From assembly GCF_030486405.1 (NCBI RefSeq), contig NZ_CP129613.1, positions 3,720,001 through 3,784,000 on the forward strand: a stretch of 64,000 nucleotides of DNA, given 5' to 3'. The notes under the pieces are model-generated. The model made no database searches. It was not told the DNA's origin and worked only from the letters and a program-made list of their open reading frames with translations. A program made the position numbers and the translations under genes. The stretch is from Mycolicibacterium sp. HK-90 (GTDB lineage Bacteria; Actinomycetota; Actinomycetes; Mycobacteriales; Mycobacteriaceae). Shown piece after piece: positions 45,993 to 54,808 of this stretch (position 1 is the stretch's first letter; every line of letters starts with the position of its first letter).

Positions 45993-47501
45993 TCAGTTGG
46001 TGAGTTGCTCGACGAGTTCCGCGGCGCTGTCCACCGAGTCCAACAGGGCCCCGACATGGGCCTTGCTGCCGCGCAGCGGCTCGAGCGTGGGAATCCGGAC
46101 CAGCGAATCGCCGCCGAGATCGAAGATCACCGAGTCCCAACTGGCCGCCGCGATGTCGGCGCCGAATCGGCGCAGGCATTCGCCGCGGAAGTAGGCGCGG
46201 GTGTCGGTCGGCGGATTGTCGACGGCGTCGAGGACCTGCTGCTCGGTGACCAGGCGCTTCATCGAACCGCGCGCCACCAATCGGTTGTACAGGCCCTTGT
46301 CCAGCCGGACATCGGAATACTGCAGGTCGACCAGGTGCAGCCGCGGTGCCTGCCAGCCGAGGTTCTCACGCTGCCGGAATCCCTCCAGCAACCGCAGCTT
46401 GGCCGGCCAGTCCAGGATCTCGGAGCATTCCATCGGATCGCGTTCGAGCAGGTCCAGCACGTGCGCCCAGGTCTCCAGCACGTGAGAGGCCCGCGGGTCC
46501 GGGTCACGGGTGTCCACCAGTTTGGCCACCCGGTCCAGGTAGACCCGTTGCAGCGCCAGGGCGGTCATCTCCCGGCCGTCGGCCAGCGCCACCGTCGCGC
46601 GCAGCGACGGATCGCGGCTGATCACGTGCACCGCGTGCACCGGGCGGGCCAGGGCCAGGTCGGACAGGTCCAACCCGAACTGCGGCCCCTCCTCGATCAG
46701 ATCGAGCACCAGTGAGCTGGTACCGAGCTTGAGGTAGGTCGACGTCTCGGCCAGGTTGGCGTCACCGATGATGACGTGCAGGCGCCGGTACTTGTCCGCG
46801 TCGGCGTGCGGCTCGTCGCGGGTGTTGATGATGCCGCGCTTGAGCGTGGTCTCCAGGCCGACCTCGACCTCGATGTAGTCGGCGCGCTGGGACAGCTGGA
46901 AGCCCGGGTCGTCGCCGGACGGCCCGATTCCGACGCGGCCCGATCCGGTGACCACCTGCCGGGACACCAGGAACGGGGTGAAGCCCGCGATCACCGCCGA
47001 GAACGGCGTCTGCCGGCTCATCAGGTAGTTCTCGTGCGACCCGTACGAGGCGCCCTTGCCGTCCACGTTGTTCTTGTAGAGCTGCAGCTTGGCCGCCCCG
47101 GGCACGCTGGCGACGTGGCGGGCGGCGGCCTCCATGACACGCTCGCCGGCCTTGTCCCAGATCACCGCGTCCATCGGGTCGGTGCACTCGGGCGCGGAGT
47201 ACTCCGGGTGGGCGTGGTCGACGTAGAGCCGGGCGCCGTTGGTGAGGATCATGTTGGCCGCACCGACCTCGTCCGCGTCGACGATCGGCGCCGGCCCGGA
47301 CGCGCGGGACAGGTCGAATCCGCGGGCGTCGCGCAGCGGGGATTCGACCTCGTAGTCCCACCGCGTGCGCTTACCGCGCTGGATCCCGGCGGCCGCCGCG
47401 TATGCCAGCACCGCCTGAGTCGAGGTCAGGATCGGATTGGCGGTCGGATCGGACGGCGAGGAAATGCCGTACTCGACCTCTGTTCCGATAATCCGTTGCA
47501 T
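45993..47501 (-). CDS. dop: Pup deamidase/depupylase Dop
   Basis: A 502-residue PafA paralogue. It deamidates Pup-Gln to Pup-Glu and also removes Pup from substrates. The start [21 protein letters not shown], the Dop-specific loop region around residues 40-80, [21 protein letters not shown] and [19 protein letters not shown] are diagnostic. It begins only nine bases after the ectD stop, so it is physically continuous with the ectoine cluster. Confidence 0.98.
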   Translation of the reverse strand: MQRIIGTEVEYGISSPSDPTANPILTSTQAVLAYAAAAGIQRGKRTRWDYEVESPLRDARGFDLSRASGPAPIVDADEVGAANMILTNGARLYVDHAHPEYSAPECTDPMDAVIWDKAGERVMEAAARHVASVPGAAKLQLYKNNVDGKGASYGSHENYLMSRQTPFSAVIAGFTPFLVSRQVVTGSGRVGIGPSGDDPGFQLSQRADYIEVEVGLETTLKRGIINTRDEPHADADKYRRLHVIIGDANLAETSTYLKLGTSSLVLDLIEEGPQFGLDLSDLALARPVHAVHVISRDPSLRATVALADGREMTALALQRVYLDRVAKLVDTRDPDPRASHVLETWAHVLDLLERDPMECSEILDWPAKLRLLEGFRQRENLGWQAPRLHLVDLQYSDVRLDKGLYNRLVARGSMKRLVTEQQVLDAVDNPPTDTRAYFRGECLRRFGADIAAASWDSVIFDLGGDSLVRIPTLEPLRGSKAHVGALLDSVDSAAELVEQLTN

Positions 47502-47510
47502 GTGGCCAGC

Positions 47511-48431
47511 CTAGGTGACGGCCTGCGCACCCCGAGCCGCCAGGTATTCGGGCCGCGGCCGCGGAGCGGCGAACGGGTCGGTCAGCGCGTTGTCCACCGA
47601 GTTGAAAACCAGGAACACATTCGACCGCGGCAGCGGGGTGATGTTGGACCCGGAACCGTGGAGCAGGTTCGCGTCGAACCACAGCGCGGTGCCGGGCGGA
47701 CCGGTGAACTGGTGGATGTCGTGCTGGTCGACGGCCTTGGTCAGGGTCGTCTGGTCGGGCACCCCGACGCTCTGGGCCACCAGGGACGTGTCGTGGTTGT
47801 CCTCCGGCGTGGCTCCGACGCACGGATAGAACGTCTGGTGCGAACCCGGGATCACCATCAACGACCCGTTGTACGGATAGTTCTCGGTCAGGGCGATCGA
47901 GCAGGACACCGCACGGATCGCGGGCATGCCGTCCTCGGCGTGCCAGGTCTCGAAGTCCGAATGCCAGTAGAACCCCGTCCCGGTGAAACCGGGCATGAGA
48001 TTGATCCTGGCCTGGTGGATGTAGACGTCGCCGCCGAGCAGTTGCCGCGCGACCGGCAACACGGTGTCGAGGCGGACCACCTGGGCCACCAGGTCACTCA
48101 GCAGGTGCGGCTCGAAGATCGACCGGATCGTGCCGCCGGGTTCCCGGATCACCCGCGGATCATCGGCGTCCAGATCCGCTGCGACCCGGTCCATTTCATG
48201 CCGGAGCAGCGGTAGCCAATCACCGGACACGGTGTCCGGCGCCACCAGGTAGCCGTACTCGGAGAAACCGTCCAGGTGGTTCTGGCTCAGCGGCCCGTCG
48301 GTTTCGGTACCCCACACGGTCGGCTCCTGGCGCGGGATCGGCTCGATCGCGTGGTCCAGTCGCGTCGGGTACCGGTCTTCCACACCGGGGGCGACGCGCG
48401 GGCCTCCCCCGGCTTCCTGCTGGACACTCAT
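47511..48431 (-). CDS. ectD: Ectoine 5-hydroxylase EctD
   Basis: A 306-residue non-haem Fe(II)/2-oxoglutarate dioxygenase converting ectoine to 5-hydroxyectoine. Iron ligands lie in the EctD signature FYWHSDFETWHAEDGMP (His and Asp) and LLHGSGSNITP (second His). ATG 48431 (MSVQQEAGG) overlaps the ectC stop in ATGA. Frame open upstream is shadow of ectC. The order ectA-ectB-ectC-ectD is the common one. Confidence 0.98.
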   Translation of the reverse strand: MSVQQEAGGGPRVAPGVEDRYPTRLDHAIEPIPRQEPTVWGTETDGPLSQNHLDGFSEYGYLVAPDTVSGDWLPLLRHEMDRVAADLDADDPRVIREPGGTIRSIFEPHLLSDLVAQVVRLDTVLPVARQLLGGDVYIHQARINLMPGFTGTGFYWHSDFETWHAEDGMPAIRAVSCSIALTENYPYNGSLMVIPGSHQTFYPCVGATPEDNHDTSLVAQSVGVPDQTTLTKAVDQHDIHQFTGPPGTALWFDANLLHGSGSNITPLPRSNVFLVFNSVDNALTDPFAAPRPRPEYLAARGAQAVT

Positions 48432-48820
48432 GCGACCGACTGCGGTGCCGGGTACACGCCGTTCTCGTCGTGCACCTCGCGCCCGGTCACCGGGGGGTTG
48501 AACACGCACAGCATGCGAAGCTGTTCGGTGCACGTAACCCGGTGGCGGTCATGGTTGTTGAGCAGATACATGGTTCCGTCGGCGAGCGGGTACTGCTGAC
48601 CGGTCTCCAGGTCGGTCAGCGTTCCGCTGCCCTCGATGACCCAGACCGCCTCGACGTGGTGCTGGTAGTGGAATTCGTTGACCGATCCCGCTTCGATCGT
48701 GGTCTCGTGGAACGAGAAGCCGACGCCGTCGCCGGCGAGGATGATGCGCTTGGACCGCCAGGTTCCGTCAGCCACATCACGGTCGGTTCCGGTGATCTCA
48801 GCCGTGGTGCGAACAATCAT
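48428..48820 (-). CDS. ectC: Ectoine synthase EctC
   Basis: A 130-residue cupin. It cyclises N-gamma-acetyl-diaminobutyrate to ectoine. The start MIVRTTAEITGTDRDV and the cupin core (YQHHVEAVWVIEGSGTLTDL; HDRHRVTC) are typical, and the length equals that of the family. It begins 13 bases after ectB and overlaps ectD by four. Confidence 0.98.
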   Translation of the reverse strand: MIVRTTAEITGTDRDVADGTWRSKRIILAGDGVGFSFHETTIEAGSVNEFHYQHHVEAVWVIEGSGTLTDLETGQQYPLADGTMYLLNNHDRHRVTCTEQLRMLCVFNPPVTGREVHDENGVYPAPQSVA

Positions 48821-48833
48821 GTTTCGAGCCTCC

Positions 48834-50120
48834 CTAGGCCAGCGTGACGGCGACGGACTCGGCGAGAATGTCGAGCCCCTCGGACAATTCGGAGGGCAAG
48901 GTGGTCAGCGGCGGCAACAGCTTCACCACCTCGTCCGATGGGCCGCTGGTCTCCATCAGCGCACCACGGTCGAACGCCGCCCGGCACACCTGGCCGGCCA
49001 GGTCGGCCTCCTCGAACTTGAGCCCCTGGGCCATCCCGCGACCGCGGGCACTCACGCCGTCGTGGGCAGCGGCGATCTCTTCCAGCCGCGCCCGGACCAA
49101 CTCACCCTTGGCAACCGTTTCGGTGCTGAATTCATTGGTTTCCCAATAGGTCTCGATGGCAGCTGTCGCGGTGATGAAGGCCGGGTTGTGGCCACGGAAC
49201 GTGCCGTTGTGCTCCCCTGGCGCCCACATGTCGAGGTCGCGGCGGAACAGGGTGAGCGCCATCGGCAGGCCGTAACCGCTGACCGACTTCGATATCGTGA
49301 CGATATCGGGCACGATGCCGGCCGCCTCGAAGCTGAAGAACGGCCCGGTGCGGCCGCATCCCATCTGGACGTCATCGACGATCAGCAGGATGTCGCGGTC
49401 CCGGCACAGCTCCGACAATGCGCGAAGCCATTCGATCCGTGCGACATTCAGACCACCCTCGCCCTGGACGGTTTCGACGATCACCGCGGCCGGGCGGTTG
49501 AGCCCGCTGCCCGAATCGTCGAGCACACGCTCGAACCACTGGAAGTCCTCGGTGACGCCGCCGAAGTAGTTGTCGTAGGGCATCGGGGTGGCGTGCACCA
49601 GCGGAATGCCGGCGCCGGCCCGCTTCATCGAGTTGCCGGTGACCGACAGCGCGCCCAGGGTCATCCCGTGAAAAGCGTTGGTGAAACTGATGACCGACTC
49701 ACGTCCGGTCACCTTCCTGGCCAGTTTGAGCGCCGACTCCACCGAGTTCGCCCCGGTCGGCCCGGGGAACTGCACCTTGTAGTCGAGCCCGCGCGGGCGC
49801 AGGATCAGCCGCTCGAAGCTCTCCAGGAATCGCTGCTTGGCGGCGGTCGCCATGTCCAGCGAGTGCACGATTCCGTTGGAGGCGAGGTACTGGAGCAACG
49901 GCTCCTTGAGCGCGGCGTTGTTGTGGCCGTAGTTGAGCGCGCCGGCGCCGGCGAAGAAGTCGATGTAGGTGCGCCCCGAGGTGTCGGTAACCCAGGAACC
50001 TTCGGCGGTGTCCATGACGGTGGGCCAACCGCGGCAGTAACTGCGGACTTCGGACTCGACCGAGCTGAACACGTCGGGAAGGTCGGCTTCGGTCAACGGC
50101 GCTGTCGTAGCGAGCAGCAA
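48834..50120 (-). CDS. ectB: Diaminobutyrate--2-oxoglutarate transaminase EctB
   Basis: A 428-residue class III PLP aminotransferase. It makes L-2,4-diaminobutyrate from aspartate semialdehyde and glutamate. Visible features are the PLP-phosphate region PTGANSVESALKLARKVTG, VDDVQMGCGRTG and the Schiff-base Lys in TISKSVSGYGLPMAL. The start is TTG 50120: an AAGGA ribosome site lies seven bases upstream. The 47-base gap to ectA holds a palindrome. Confidence 0.97.
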   Translation of the reverse strand: MLLATTAPLTEADLPDVFSSVESEVRSYCRGWPTVMDTAEGSWVTDTSGRTYIDFFAGAGALNYGHNNAALKEPLLQYLASNGIVHSLDMATAAKQRFLESFERLILRPRGLDYKVQFPGPTGANSVESALKLARKVTGRESVISFTNAFHGMTLGALSVTGNSMKRAGAGIPLVHATPMPYDNYFGGVTEDFQWFERVLDDSGSGLNRPAAVIVETVQGEGGLNVARIEWLRALSELCRDRDILLIVDDVQMGCGRTGPFFSFEAAGIVPDIVTISKSVSGYGLPMALTLFRRDLDMWAPGEHNGTFRGHNPAFITATAAIETYWETNEFSTETVAKGELVRARLEEIAAAHDGVSARGRGMAQGLKFEEADLAGQVCRAAFDRGALMETSGPSDEVVKLLPPLTTLPSELSEGLDILAESVAVTLA

Positions 50121-50149
50121 GAGGTAATCCTTCCAATCAAACCAAACTG

Positions 50150-50162
50150 GTTATCAGATAAC
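50150..50162. promoter_or_regulatory. Palindrome GTTATC-A-GATAAC between ectA and ectB
   Basis: A perfect 13-bp odd palindrome in the short AT-rich gap between ectA stop (50168) and ectB start (50120). It could be an operator, a processing stem or part of an internal promoter. No family consensus is recognised. Confidence 0.4.
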
Positions 50163-50167
50163 TGATT

Positions 50168-50713
50168 TCAGTGAGAAAGCGGAGTGGTGATGGGCCCCAT
50201 CCGCAGGATGGGCTCGTCCTCGTGGGCCCCGTCGGCGTCGAGGAGTTCGCGGCCGAAGTGGGGGTCCTCGACGAGTGGGACACCGTGACGACGCGCGAAC
50301 GCGCCGAAGAATGCGCGGGATGCGGCATTACCGGGCGAGACGGTGGCCTCCACGGTCAGCGGGCGGCCGTCCCGTTGCGCGCGCACCCGGTGCACCAGCG
50401 CGTCGAGCATGGTGCTGGCGAGTCCCCCACCCTGCGCCGCCGGCGCAACGGCGACCTGCCAGACGAACAGGACGTCCGGTCGTGGTGGCGGGTGGTAGCC
50501 GGTGATGAATCCGCGCAGCTGACCCTCACACTCGGCCACTATTGACGTGGCAGCAAAATCGGTTGCCAGCAGCAGATAGGCGTACGTGGAATTCAGATCG
50601 AGCACCCCGGTGACTTCCGCGAGATCACGGATGCCAATCGCATCGGCCCCCCGTGGAGGGCGCAGGAACTCTTCCCGGGAATGGCGTCCCGGGACGCTTT
50701 CTAACACATGCAT
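50168..50713 (-). CDS. ectA: L-2,4-diaminobutyrate acetyltransferase EctA
   Basis: A 181-residue GNAT acetyltransferase. It acetylates the gamma-amino group of diaminobutyrate. Hallmarks are LRPPRGADAIGIRDLAEVTGVLDLNSTYAYLLL at the N-terminus (substrate side) and the acetyl-CoA loop VAVAPAAQGGGLASTML. First gene of ectABCD; the start is ATG 50713. The 512-bp region upstream should contain its promoter. Confidence 0.97.
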   Translation of the reverse strand: MHVLESVPGRHSREEFLRPPRGADAIGIRDLAEVTGVLDLNSTYAYLLLATDFAATSIVAECEGQLRGFITGYHPPPRPDVLFVWQVAVAPAAQGGGLASTMLDALVHRVRAQRDGRPLTVEATVSPGNAASRAFFGAFARRHGVPLVEDPHFGRELLDADGAHEDEPILRMGPITTPLSH

Positions 50714-51225
50714 ATCGAGTTAAAAGTCACCACCGAACTTCTCAGCGATCATCGTTAGTTACAAGCCATCGGTGCCCTCGACGTAAGCACACCCCTGTGC
50801 CGGGATCAAGCTCCGACACCGCCTCAGGAGCGACAATCCGTCGCCGAGCACCGCCTTTGACCTGCGACAACTTCGCGAATCGTCAATCTCAGACAAGTTT
50901 GAGCGTCGTTATCGGATCGTTACATTGGTGCAGGTGTGCCACCCTCGGCCCAGGTTGCCCCGCTTCACGACCGCCCGCGTCACGGAAGACAACCCGGGCG
51001 CATCGCCGGTATTTATCCGGATGTTTCACACCGCGAAATTCAAATGGAAATTTAATAATCGATGGCGCGTTCCGACCTCAATAACGCGTCGAATAAGCTC
51101 GGAGGGTTTCTCAAGATCAGTCGTCCCGCGATCACCGTCGCCGGGCCGTGCGGGCAACAACACGTGATCCGTCGCGACGTCTCGGCTACGCGGAAAACAC
51201 CGCAGCCGCTCCGGGATCGAGCACA
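50714..51225. other. 512-bp gene-free region upstream of ectA
   Basis: Divergent gap between ectA (minus) and a membrane protein gene (plus). The base composition is mixed, with an AT-rich patch at about 51020-51065. Short open frames exist but none has a ribosome site or a recognisable product. The ectA promoter must be here or just inside; I could not choose convincing -35/-10 boxes. No c-di-AMP riboswitch consensus was seen. Confidence 0.6.
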
Positions 51226-52383
51226 ATGACCGCCGTGGCCGACATGCGGCGTGTGCACGACTGGTTCCTCCAGCGCGGACTTCCGCTGGTCCTGACCCGC
51301 AGGGTGCGCTCGCGCGCGCTTCTCCAGCGTTCGGCGCCGATGGTGGCCGCGACCGGCGGGCTCATCGCGCTGATCATGTTGCTGGCCGAGCTCACCGGGC
51401 CCGCCGTACGCGTCGCCTCGGCGGTCGAGCTCGGCATGCTGGCCCTGCTGTTGTTCGCCGCCCCGTTCGTGCTGGAACGGCTACACCGGTCGGACACCAC
51501 GCGCGGTGAGGCAGGCCGCCGCTCGGCGGCGTTGCTCGTGATGGCCCTGTTCGTGTTCGGCCTGCCGTTCGCCGACAGCGGCTTCTCCGGTGTCGCCGCC
51601 GCCGAGGCCTCCGCGTTCGCGCTCGTCGCGTTGCTCGTGGTGTGGCTGACGTACGTGGGATTCGGTTCGATCGCGTTGTGGGCGTTCCGGTTCGCCTGGC
51701 TGCAGCTGGGAGCGCTTGGCACCTTGATGAGCCGCGCCCTGCCCCTGCTGATGCTGACGGTGGTGGTGTATTTCACCGGCGAGCTGTGGCAGCTGTCGGC
51801 CCGGATGTCTCGCCAACGGCTTTGGCAGACAATCGGATTCCTGGCACTTGTCGCCATCGCCTTCATGGTCACCACGATTCGCGACGAGGTGCGCGCATTG
51901 CGCGAAGATCGGGCCGGCCCCAGCGATCCGGCCACGCTGTTGGCCGGCACCCCACTGTCGGTGAGCGACGGTCACCAGCCGCGCCGCACCCCACTGTCAC
52001 GAGCCGAACAGTTCAACGTGGTGGCGGTGATGGTGGTGTCCCAGGCGATTCAGGTGGTGCTGTTCACCACCGGGCTGTTCGCGTTCTTCCTGGCGCTGGG
52101 CATCATCGCCATCCCCGACGAGGTCATCGTGCTGTGGTCGGCAGAGGCCGATTGCCAGACCGGCTCCCCGCCCTGCGCCGGAACCTGGTTCGGCATCGCG
52201 ATCCCGATTCCCCAGACCGTGGTTCACATGTCGCTGTTCGTGGCGGTGCTGTCCGGGCTCTACTTCACGGTGAGCACGAGCGTCGATCCGCTGTATCGCG
52301 AGCGGTTCTTCGATCCGCTGATCGCCGACGTCGCCGTCAGTCTGGCCGGGCGGGATGCCTACCTGGAGTTGGAGCGACGCTGA
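51226..52383 (+). CDS. Polytopic membrane protein of unknown function
   Basis: A 385-residue protein with about eight hydrophobic segments, grouped at residues 40-85, 105-175, 185-220 and 255-360. A basic N-terminus (MRRVHDWFLQRGL) and a periplasmic-type loop with two cysteines (EADCQTGSPPCAGTWFG) are also visible. No family is recognised. ATG 51226 is chosen over ATG 51148 because the earlier part is not protein-like. Its last 387 bases are also open, in antisense, as the end of the convergent transporter frame. Confidence 0.82.
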   Translation: MTAVADMRRVHDWFLQRGLPLVLTRRVRSRALLQRSAPMVAATGGLIALIMLLAELTGPAVRVASAVELGMLALLLFAAPFVLERLHRSDTTRGEAGRRSAALLVMALFVFGLPFADSGFSGVAAAEASAFALVALLVVWLTYVGFGSIALWAFRFAWLQLGALGTLMSRALPLLMLTVVVYFTGELWQLSARMSRQRLWQTIGFLALVAIAFMVTTIRDEVRALREDRAGPSDPATLLAGTPLSVSDGHQPRRTPLSRAEQFNVVAVMVVSQAIQVVLFTTGLFAFFLALGIIAIPDEVIVLWSAEADCQTGSPPCAGTWFGIAIPIPQTVVHMSLFVAVLSGLYFTVSTSVDPLYRERFFDPLIADVAVSLAGRDAYLELERR

Positions 52384-53247
52384 GGTCGGGGAGGCCAGGA
52401 CAGCACGCCCCCATCCGGTACCGACGATCACCAGTGCCGCGCCGGTGATTCCGGCGCCGGTGACCGGGTCTCCGGCCACCGCCACACCGATGATCACCGC
52501 CCACAGCGGTTCGGTACCCACCAGCAGGCTGACCCGGGCCGGGCCGGCGACGCTCAATGCCCGCAGCTGCACCAGGAACGCGAACACCGTGCAGGCCAAA
52601 GCCAGATACGCGATCAGCACCCAGTCGGTGACACCGTAGCCCGCCGTCACCGCGGCAACCGACTGTCCCGATCCCGCGCACAGGGCGAGCGAAACCGCGG
52701 CCACCGTGGCCAGCTGCACCAAAGTGGTTCGGCCCGAGTTCATCTCGCGGCCTTCGGCCATCCGCGCCATGACGGTGACGTGCACGGCACGGAGCAGGGC
52801 GGCCATCACGATCACGATGTCCCCCGCCCGCGGGGCGGTCAGGCCGCCGGATTGGGTCAGCAACCCGCAGCCGATCACCGCGAGCATGGCCGCCAGGTAG
52901 AACCGCAGGCTCACCCGATGACGCTGGATCATCGGGGTGGCCACGATGGTCAGTGCCATGATCAGACCCGCGTTTGATGCCGATGTCATTGTCACGCCGT
53001 AGGTTTCCGCGACACAGACGGCCGACAGCAGAATGCCCCCGACCGCACCCGAGGCCGCCTCGATGCGCGAAATTCCCGTCAACCGCCCACCCTGGACGAC
53101 CGCCAGCACCGCCGCGGCGAGAGCGAACCGGACGGCCAGCAGCGCGAACACCGAATCCCCCGTGGCGAGCTCCTTGGTGGCCAGATAGCTCGATCCCCAC
53201 ACCACCGCAACGGCGAGCAATCCGAAGTCGGTGGCGCGGTGGGTCAT
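51997..53247 (-). CDS. EamA/DMT-family transporter with an abnormal 3' extension
   Basis: Residues 1 to about 287 form a ten-helix drug/metabolite transporter with two EamA repeats (LLAVAVVWGSSYLATKELA; GTEPLWAVIIGVAVAGDPV). From about base 52383 the frame runs on for roughly 129 codons, antisense to the convergent membrane protein gene. It gives a His/Arg/Gln-rich tail (HHHHRHH) that looks like a shadow of that gene, not a domain. One base fewer in the five-C run at 52408-52412 would end the protein at TAG near 52361, a normal position. So this is either a real long overlap, a frameshift mutation or a sequencing error. Start ATG 53247. Confidence 0.65.
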   Translation of the reverse strand: MTHRATDFGLLAVAVVWGSSYLATKELATGDSVFALLAVRFALAAAVLAVVQGGRLTGISRIEAASGAVGGILLSAVCVAETYGVTMTSASNAGLIMALTIVATPMIQRHRVSLRFYLAAMLAVIGCGLLTQSGGLTAPRAGDIVIVMAALLRAVHVTVMARMAEGREMNSGRTTLVQLATVAAVSLALCAGSGQSVAAVTAGYGVTDWVLIAYLALACTVFAFLVQLRALSVAGPARVSLLVGTEPLWAVIIGVAVAGDPVTGAGITGAALVIVGTGWGRAVLASPTSASLQLQVGIPPGQTDGDVGDQRIEEPLAIQRIDARAHREVEPGQHRHEQRHVNHGLGNRDRDAEPGSGAGRGAGLAIGLCRPQHDDLVGDGDDAQRQEEREQPGGEQHHLNRLGHHHHRHHVELFGS

Positions 53248-53319
53248 ACGGACCAGCGTGGGGCCACCCAATTATGCAGTCAAGCTAATGTTTCTTCACA
53301 ATATATGTAGTATTACTTC

Positions 53320-54261
53320 ATGGATGCTGGCCGCTTGCGCATGTTGCGGGAACTGGCCGACCACGGCACCGTCGCCGCGGTGGCGGGGGTGCTTTCCATG
53401 ACCCCGTCGGCCGTCTCCCAGCAGTTGAAGATCCTGCAACGCGAGGCGGGTTTGCCGCTGATCGAACCCGACGGCCGACGGGTGCGTCTGACCGATGCCG
53501 GGCACATGCTGGTCGGCCATGCCGACGCCGTGCTGGCCGCGCTCGACCGCGCCCGCGCCGAGATGGACGCCTACCGCAGCACTCCCCGCGGCACGGTCAG
53601 CGTGTCATTCTTTCCGTCCGGGGCGGCAATGTTGTTGGCCCCGTTGATCATCCGTGCCGAGCAGCGAGGAGTTCAGGTGCTCGGACGCGACATCGACGTT
53701 CCGGCCGCTCAGGCACCGGCGCAACTCGCGGACTTCGACGTGGTGGTGGTCCACCGAGACGAGCGCGACGCGTCGCCGTGGGGTCCGCGCTTCGAGGCCA
53801 CCGAGTTGCTACGGGAGCCACTCGATGTCGTCCTGCCGCCCGGGCACCGTCTCGCCGAGCAGGGCGAGGCCCGGCTGGCCGATCTGGCCGACGAGCACTG
53901 GATCGGCGTCGAGGGCGGGTTGATGGTGGACGACGTGCTCAACTCGCTCGCCATCCTGTCTGGCGTACCGCCGCGAATCACGCAGCGGATCAACGATTTC
54001 CGGGTGGTCGAGGAGCTGGTGCACGCAGGTATCGGCATCGCCCTGATGCCGCGCTACGTGAGGCCGGCCCGCGATCTGGCGCGGTTGCCGATCACCGACA
54101 TCACGGTGGCACGGCGGGTTGAGGCCGTCACCCGCACCGGTGCAGCCACCCGGCCCGCGGTTGCTGCCGTTCTGGAGGAGTTGCGCACGATCGCGGCGGA
54201 CATCAGTTCAGCAACCGCCGGACATGTTCCCGGGCGATCCGCTCGGCCAGCGCGGGACTGA
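53320..54261 (+). CDS. LysR-family regulator
   Basis: A 313-residue regulator with N-terminal winged HTH (LRELADHGTVAAVAGVLSMTPSAVSQQLKILQREAG) and a periplasmic-binding-like effector domain (VSVSFFPSGAAMLLAPLI). It is divergent from the EamA transporter gene with a 72-bp AT-rich gap, the classical layout for a LysR controlling its neighbour. TAGTAT at 53308-53313 lies six bases before the ATG (leaderless). Its 3' end overlaps the convergent TetR gene by 59 bases. Confidence 0.92.
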   Translation: MDAGRLRMLRELADHGTVAAVAGVLSMTPSAVSQQLKILQREAGLPLIEPDGRRVRLTDAGHMLVGHADAVLAALDRARAEMDAYRSTPRGTVSVSFFPSGAAMLLAPLIIRAEQRGVQVLGRDIDVPAAQAPAQLADFDVVVVHRDERDASPWGPRFEATELLREPLDVVLPPGHRLAEQGEARLADLADEHWIGVEGGLMVDDVLNSLAILSGVPPRITQRINDFRVVEELVHAGIGIALMPRYVRPARDLARLPITDITVARRVEAVTRTGAATRPAVAAVLEELRTIAADISSATAGHVPGRSARPARD

Positions 54262-54760
54262 CCCGATCCGGCTCGACGGCCACCGAACAGGCCAGCCCGT
54301 CCAGCAGCGCCAGCAGTTCGACGGCGGCCTGCCGCGCATCTACTCCAGGGGCGGCGGCAGCGATCAGATCGGCCAGCCATTGCGACATCCGGATCCAGTC
54401 CTGCCGGTGCCGGATCGCGGTCTGCTCGTCGACCGCGGCGCGGGCCAGCCGCAGGAGCCAGGCCACACTGATGTCGCGATCACCGGGGTCCGGGCACACC
54501 AGGGCCACGGCCATTGTCTCGAGCCGCTGCGCCGCGGACATCTCCGCGGTCAGGAACTCCGCCAACCGGGCCAGGAACCGGGCGGAGGCGCGATCCATCG
54601 CACCGGCCAGCATCGCGTCCTTGGTCGGAAAGTGGTGTTGCACCGCACCAATCGAAACCTCGGCCAGGGCGGCGACTTTTCGGACCGAGACACCTTCGAA
54701 GCCTTCGGCCACCAGGACACGCAGCACCGCATCGGCCATCCGCTCGTAGGGCGTGCTCAC
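54203..54760 (-). CDS. TetR-family regulator
   Basis: A 185-residue regulator with HTH MADAVLRVLVAEGFEGVSVRKVAALAEVSIGAVQHHF and a BetI-like C-terminal helical domain (AVELLALLDGLACSVAVEP). GTG 54760 (MSTPYERMADAV) is preferred; TTG 54781 and ATG 54739 are alternatives. It is divergent from the DUF418 gene, with the palindrome ATACGTTCGTAT in the gap, so it probably represses both. Confidence 0.9.
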   Translation of the reverse strand: MSTPYERMADAVLRVLVAEGFEGVSVRKVAALAEVSIGAVQHHFPTKDAMLAGAMDRASARFLARLAEFLTAEMSAAQRLETMAVALVCPDPGDRDISVAWLLRLARAAVDEQTAIRHRQDWIRMSQWLADLIAAAAPGVDARQAAVELLALLDGLACSVAVEPDRVSPALAERIAREHVRRLLN

Positions 54761-54780
54761 GGCTTCAGCATAGGCGACCA

Positions 54781-54792
54781 ATACGTTCGTAT
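54781..54792. promoter_or_regulatory. Palindrome ATACG-TT-CGTAT, candidate TetR operator
   Basis: A perfect 12-bp inverted repeat lying 21 bases before the TetR GTG and 16 bases before the DUF418 ATG at 54809, in the 48-bp divergent gap. It overlaps an earlier in-frame ATG (54791), which argues that 54809 is the real start. Confidence 0.55.
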
Positions 54793-54808
54793 GGTAGCGT
54801 CCGCGAGC

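Noticed and set aside
50714..51225. c-di-AMP (ydaO-type) riboswitch before ectA
   Set aside because: The conserved core segments of that riboswitch could not be found on the minus strand.
51997..52383. His-rich metal-binding tail of the EamA transporter
   Set aside because: The tail is exactly antisense to the membrane protein gene, whose own frame looks genuinely protein-coding; it is a shadow after a probable frameshift.
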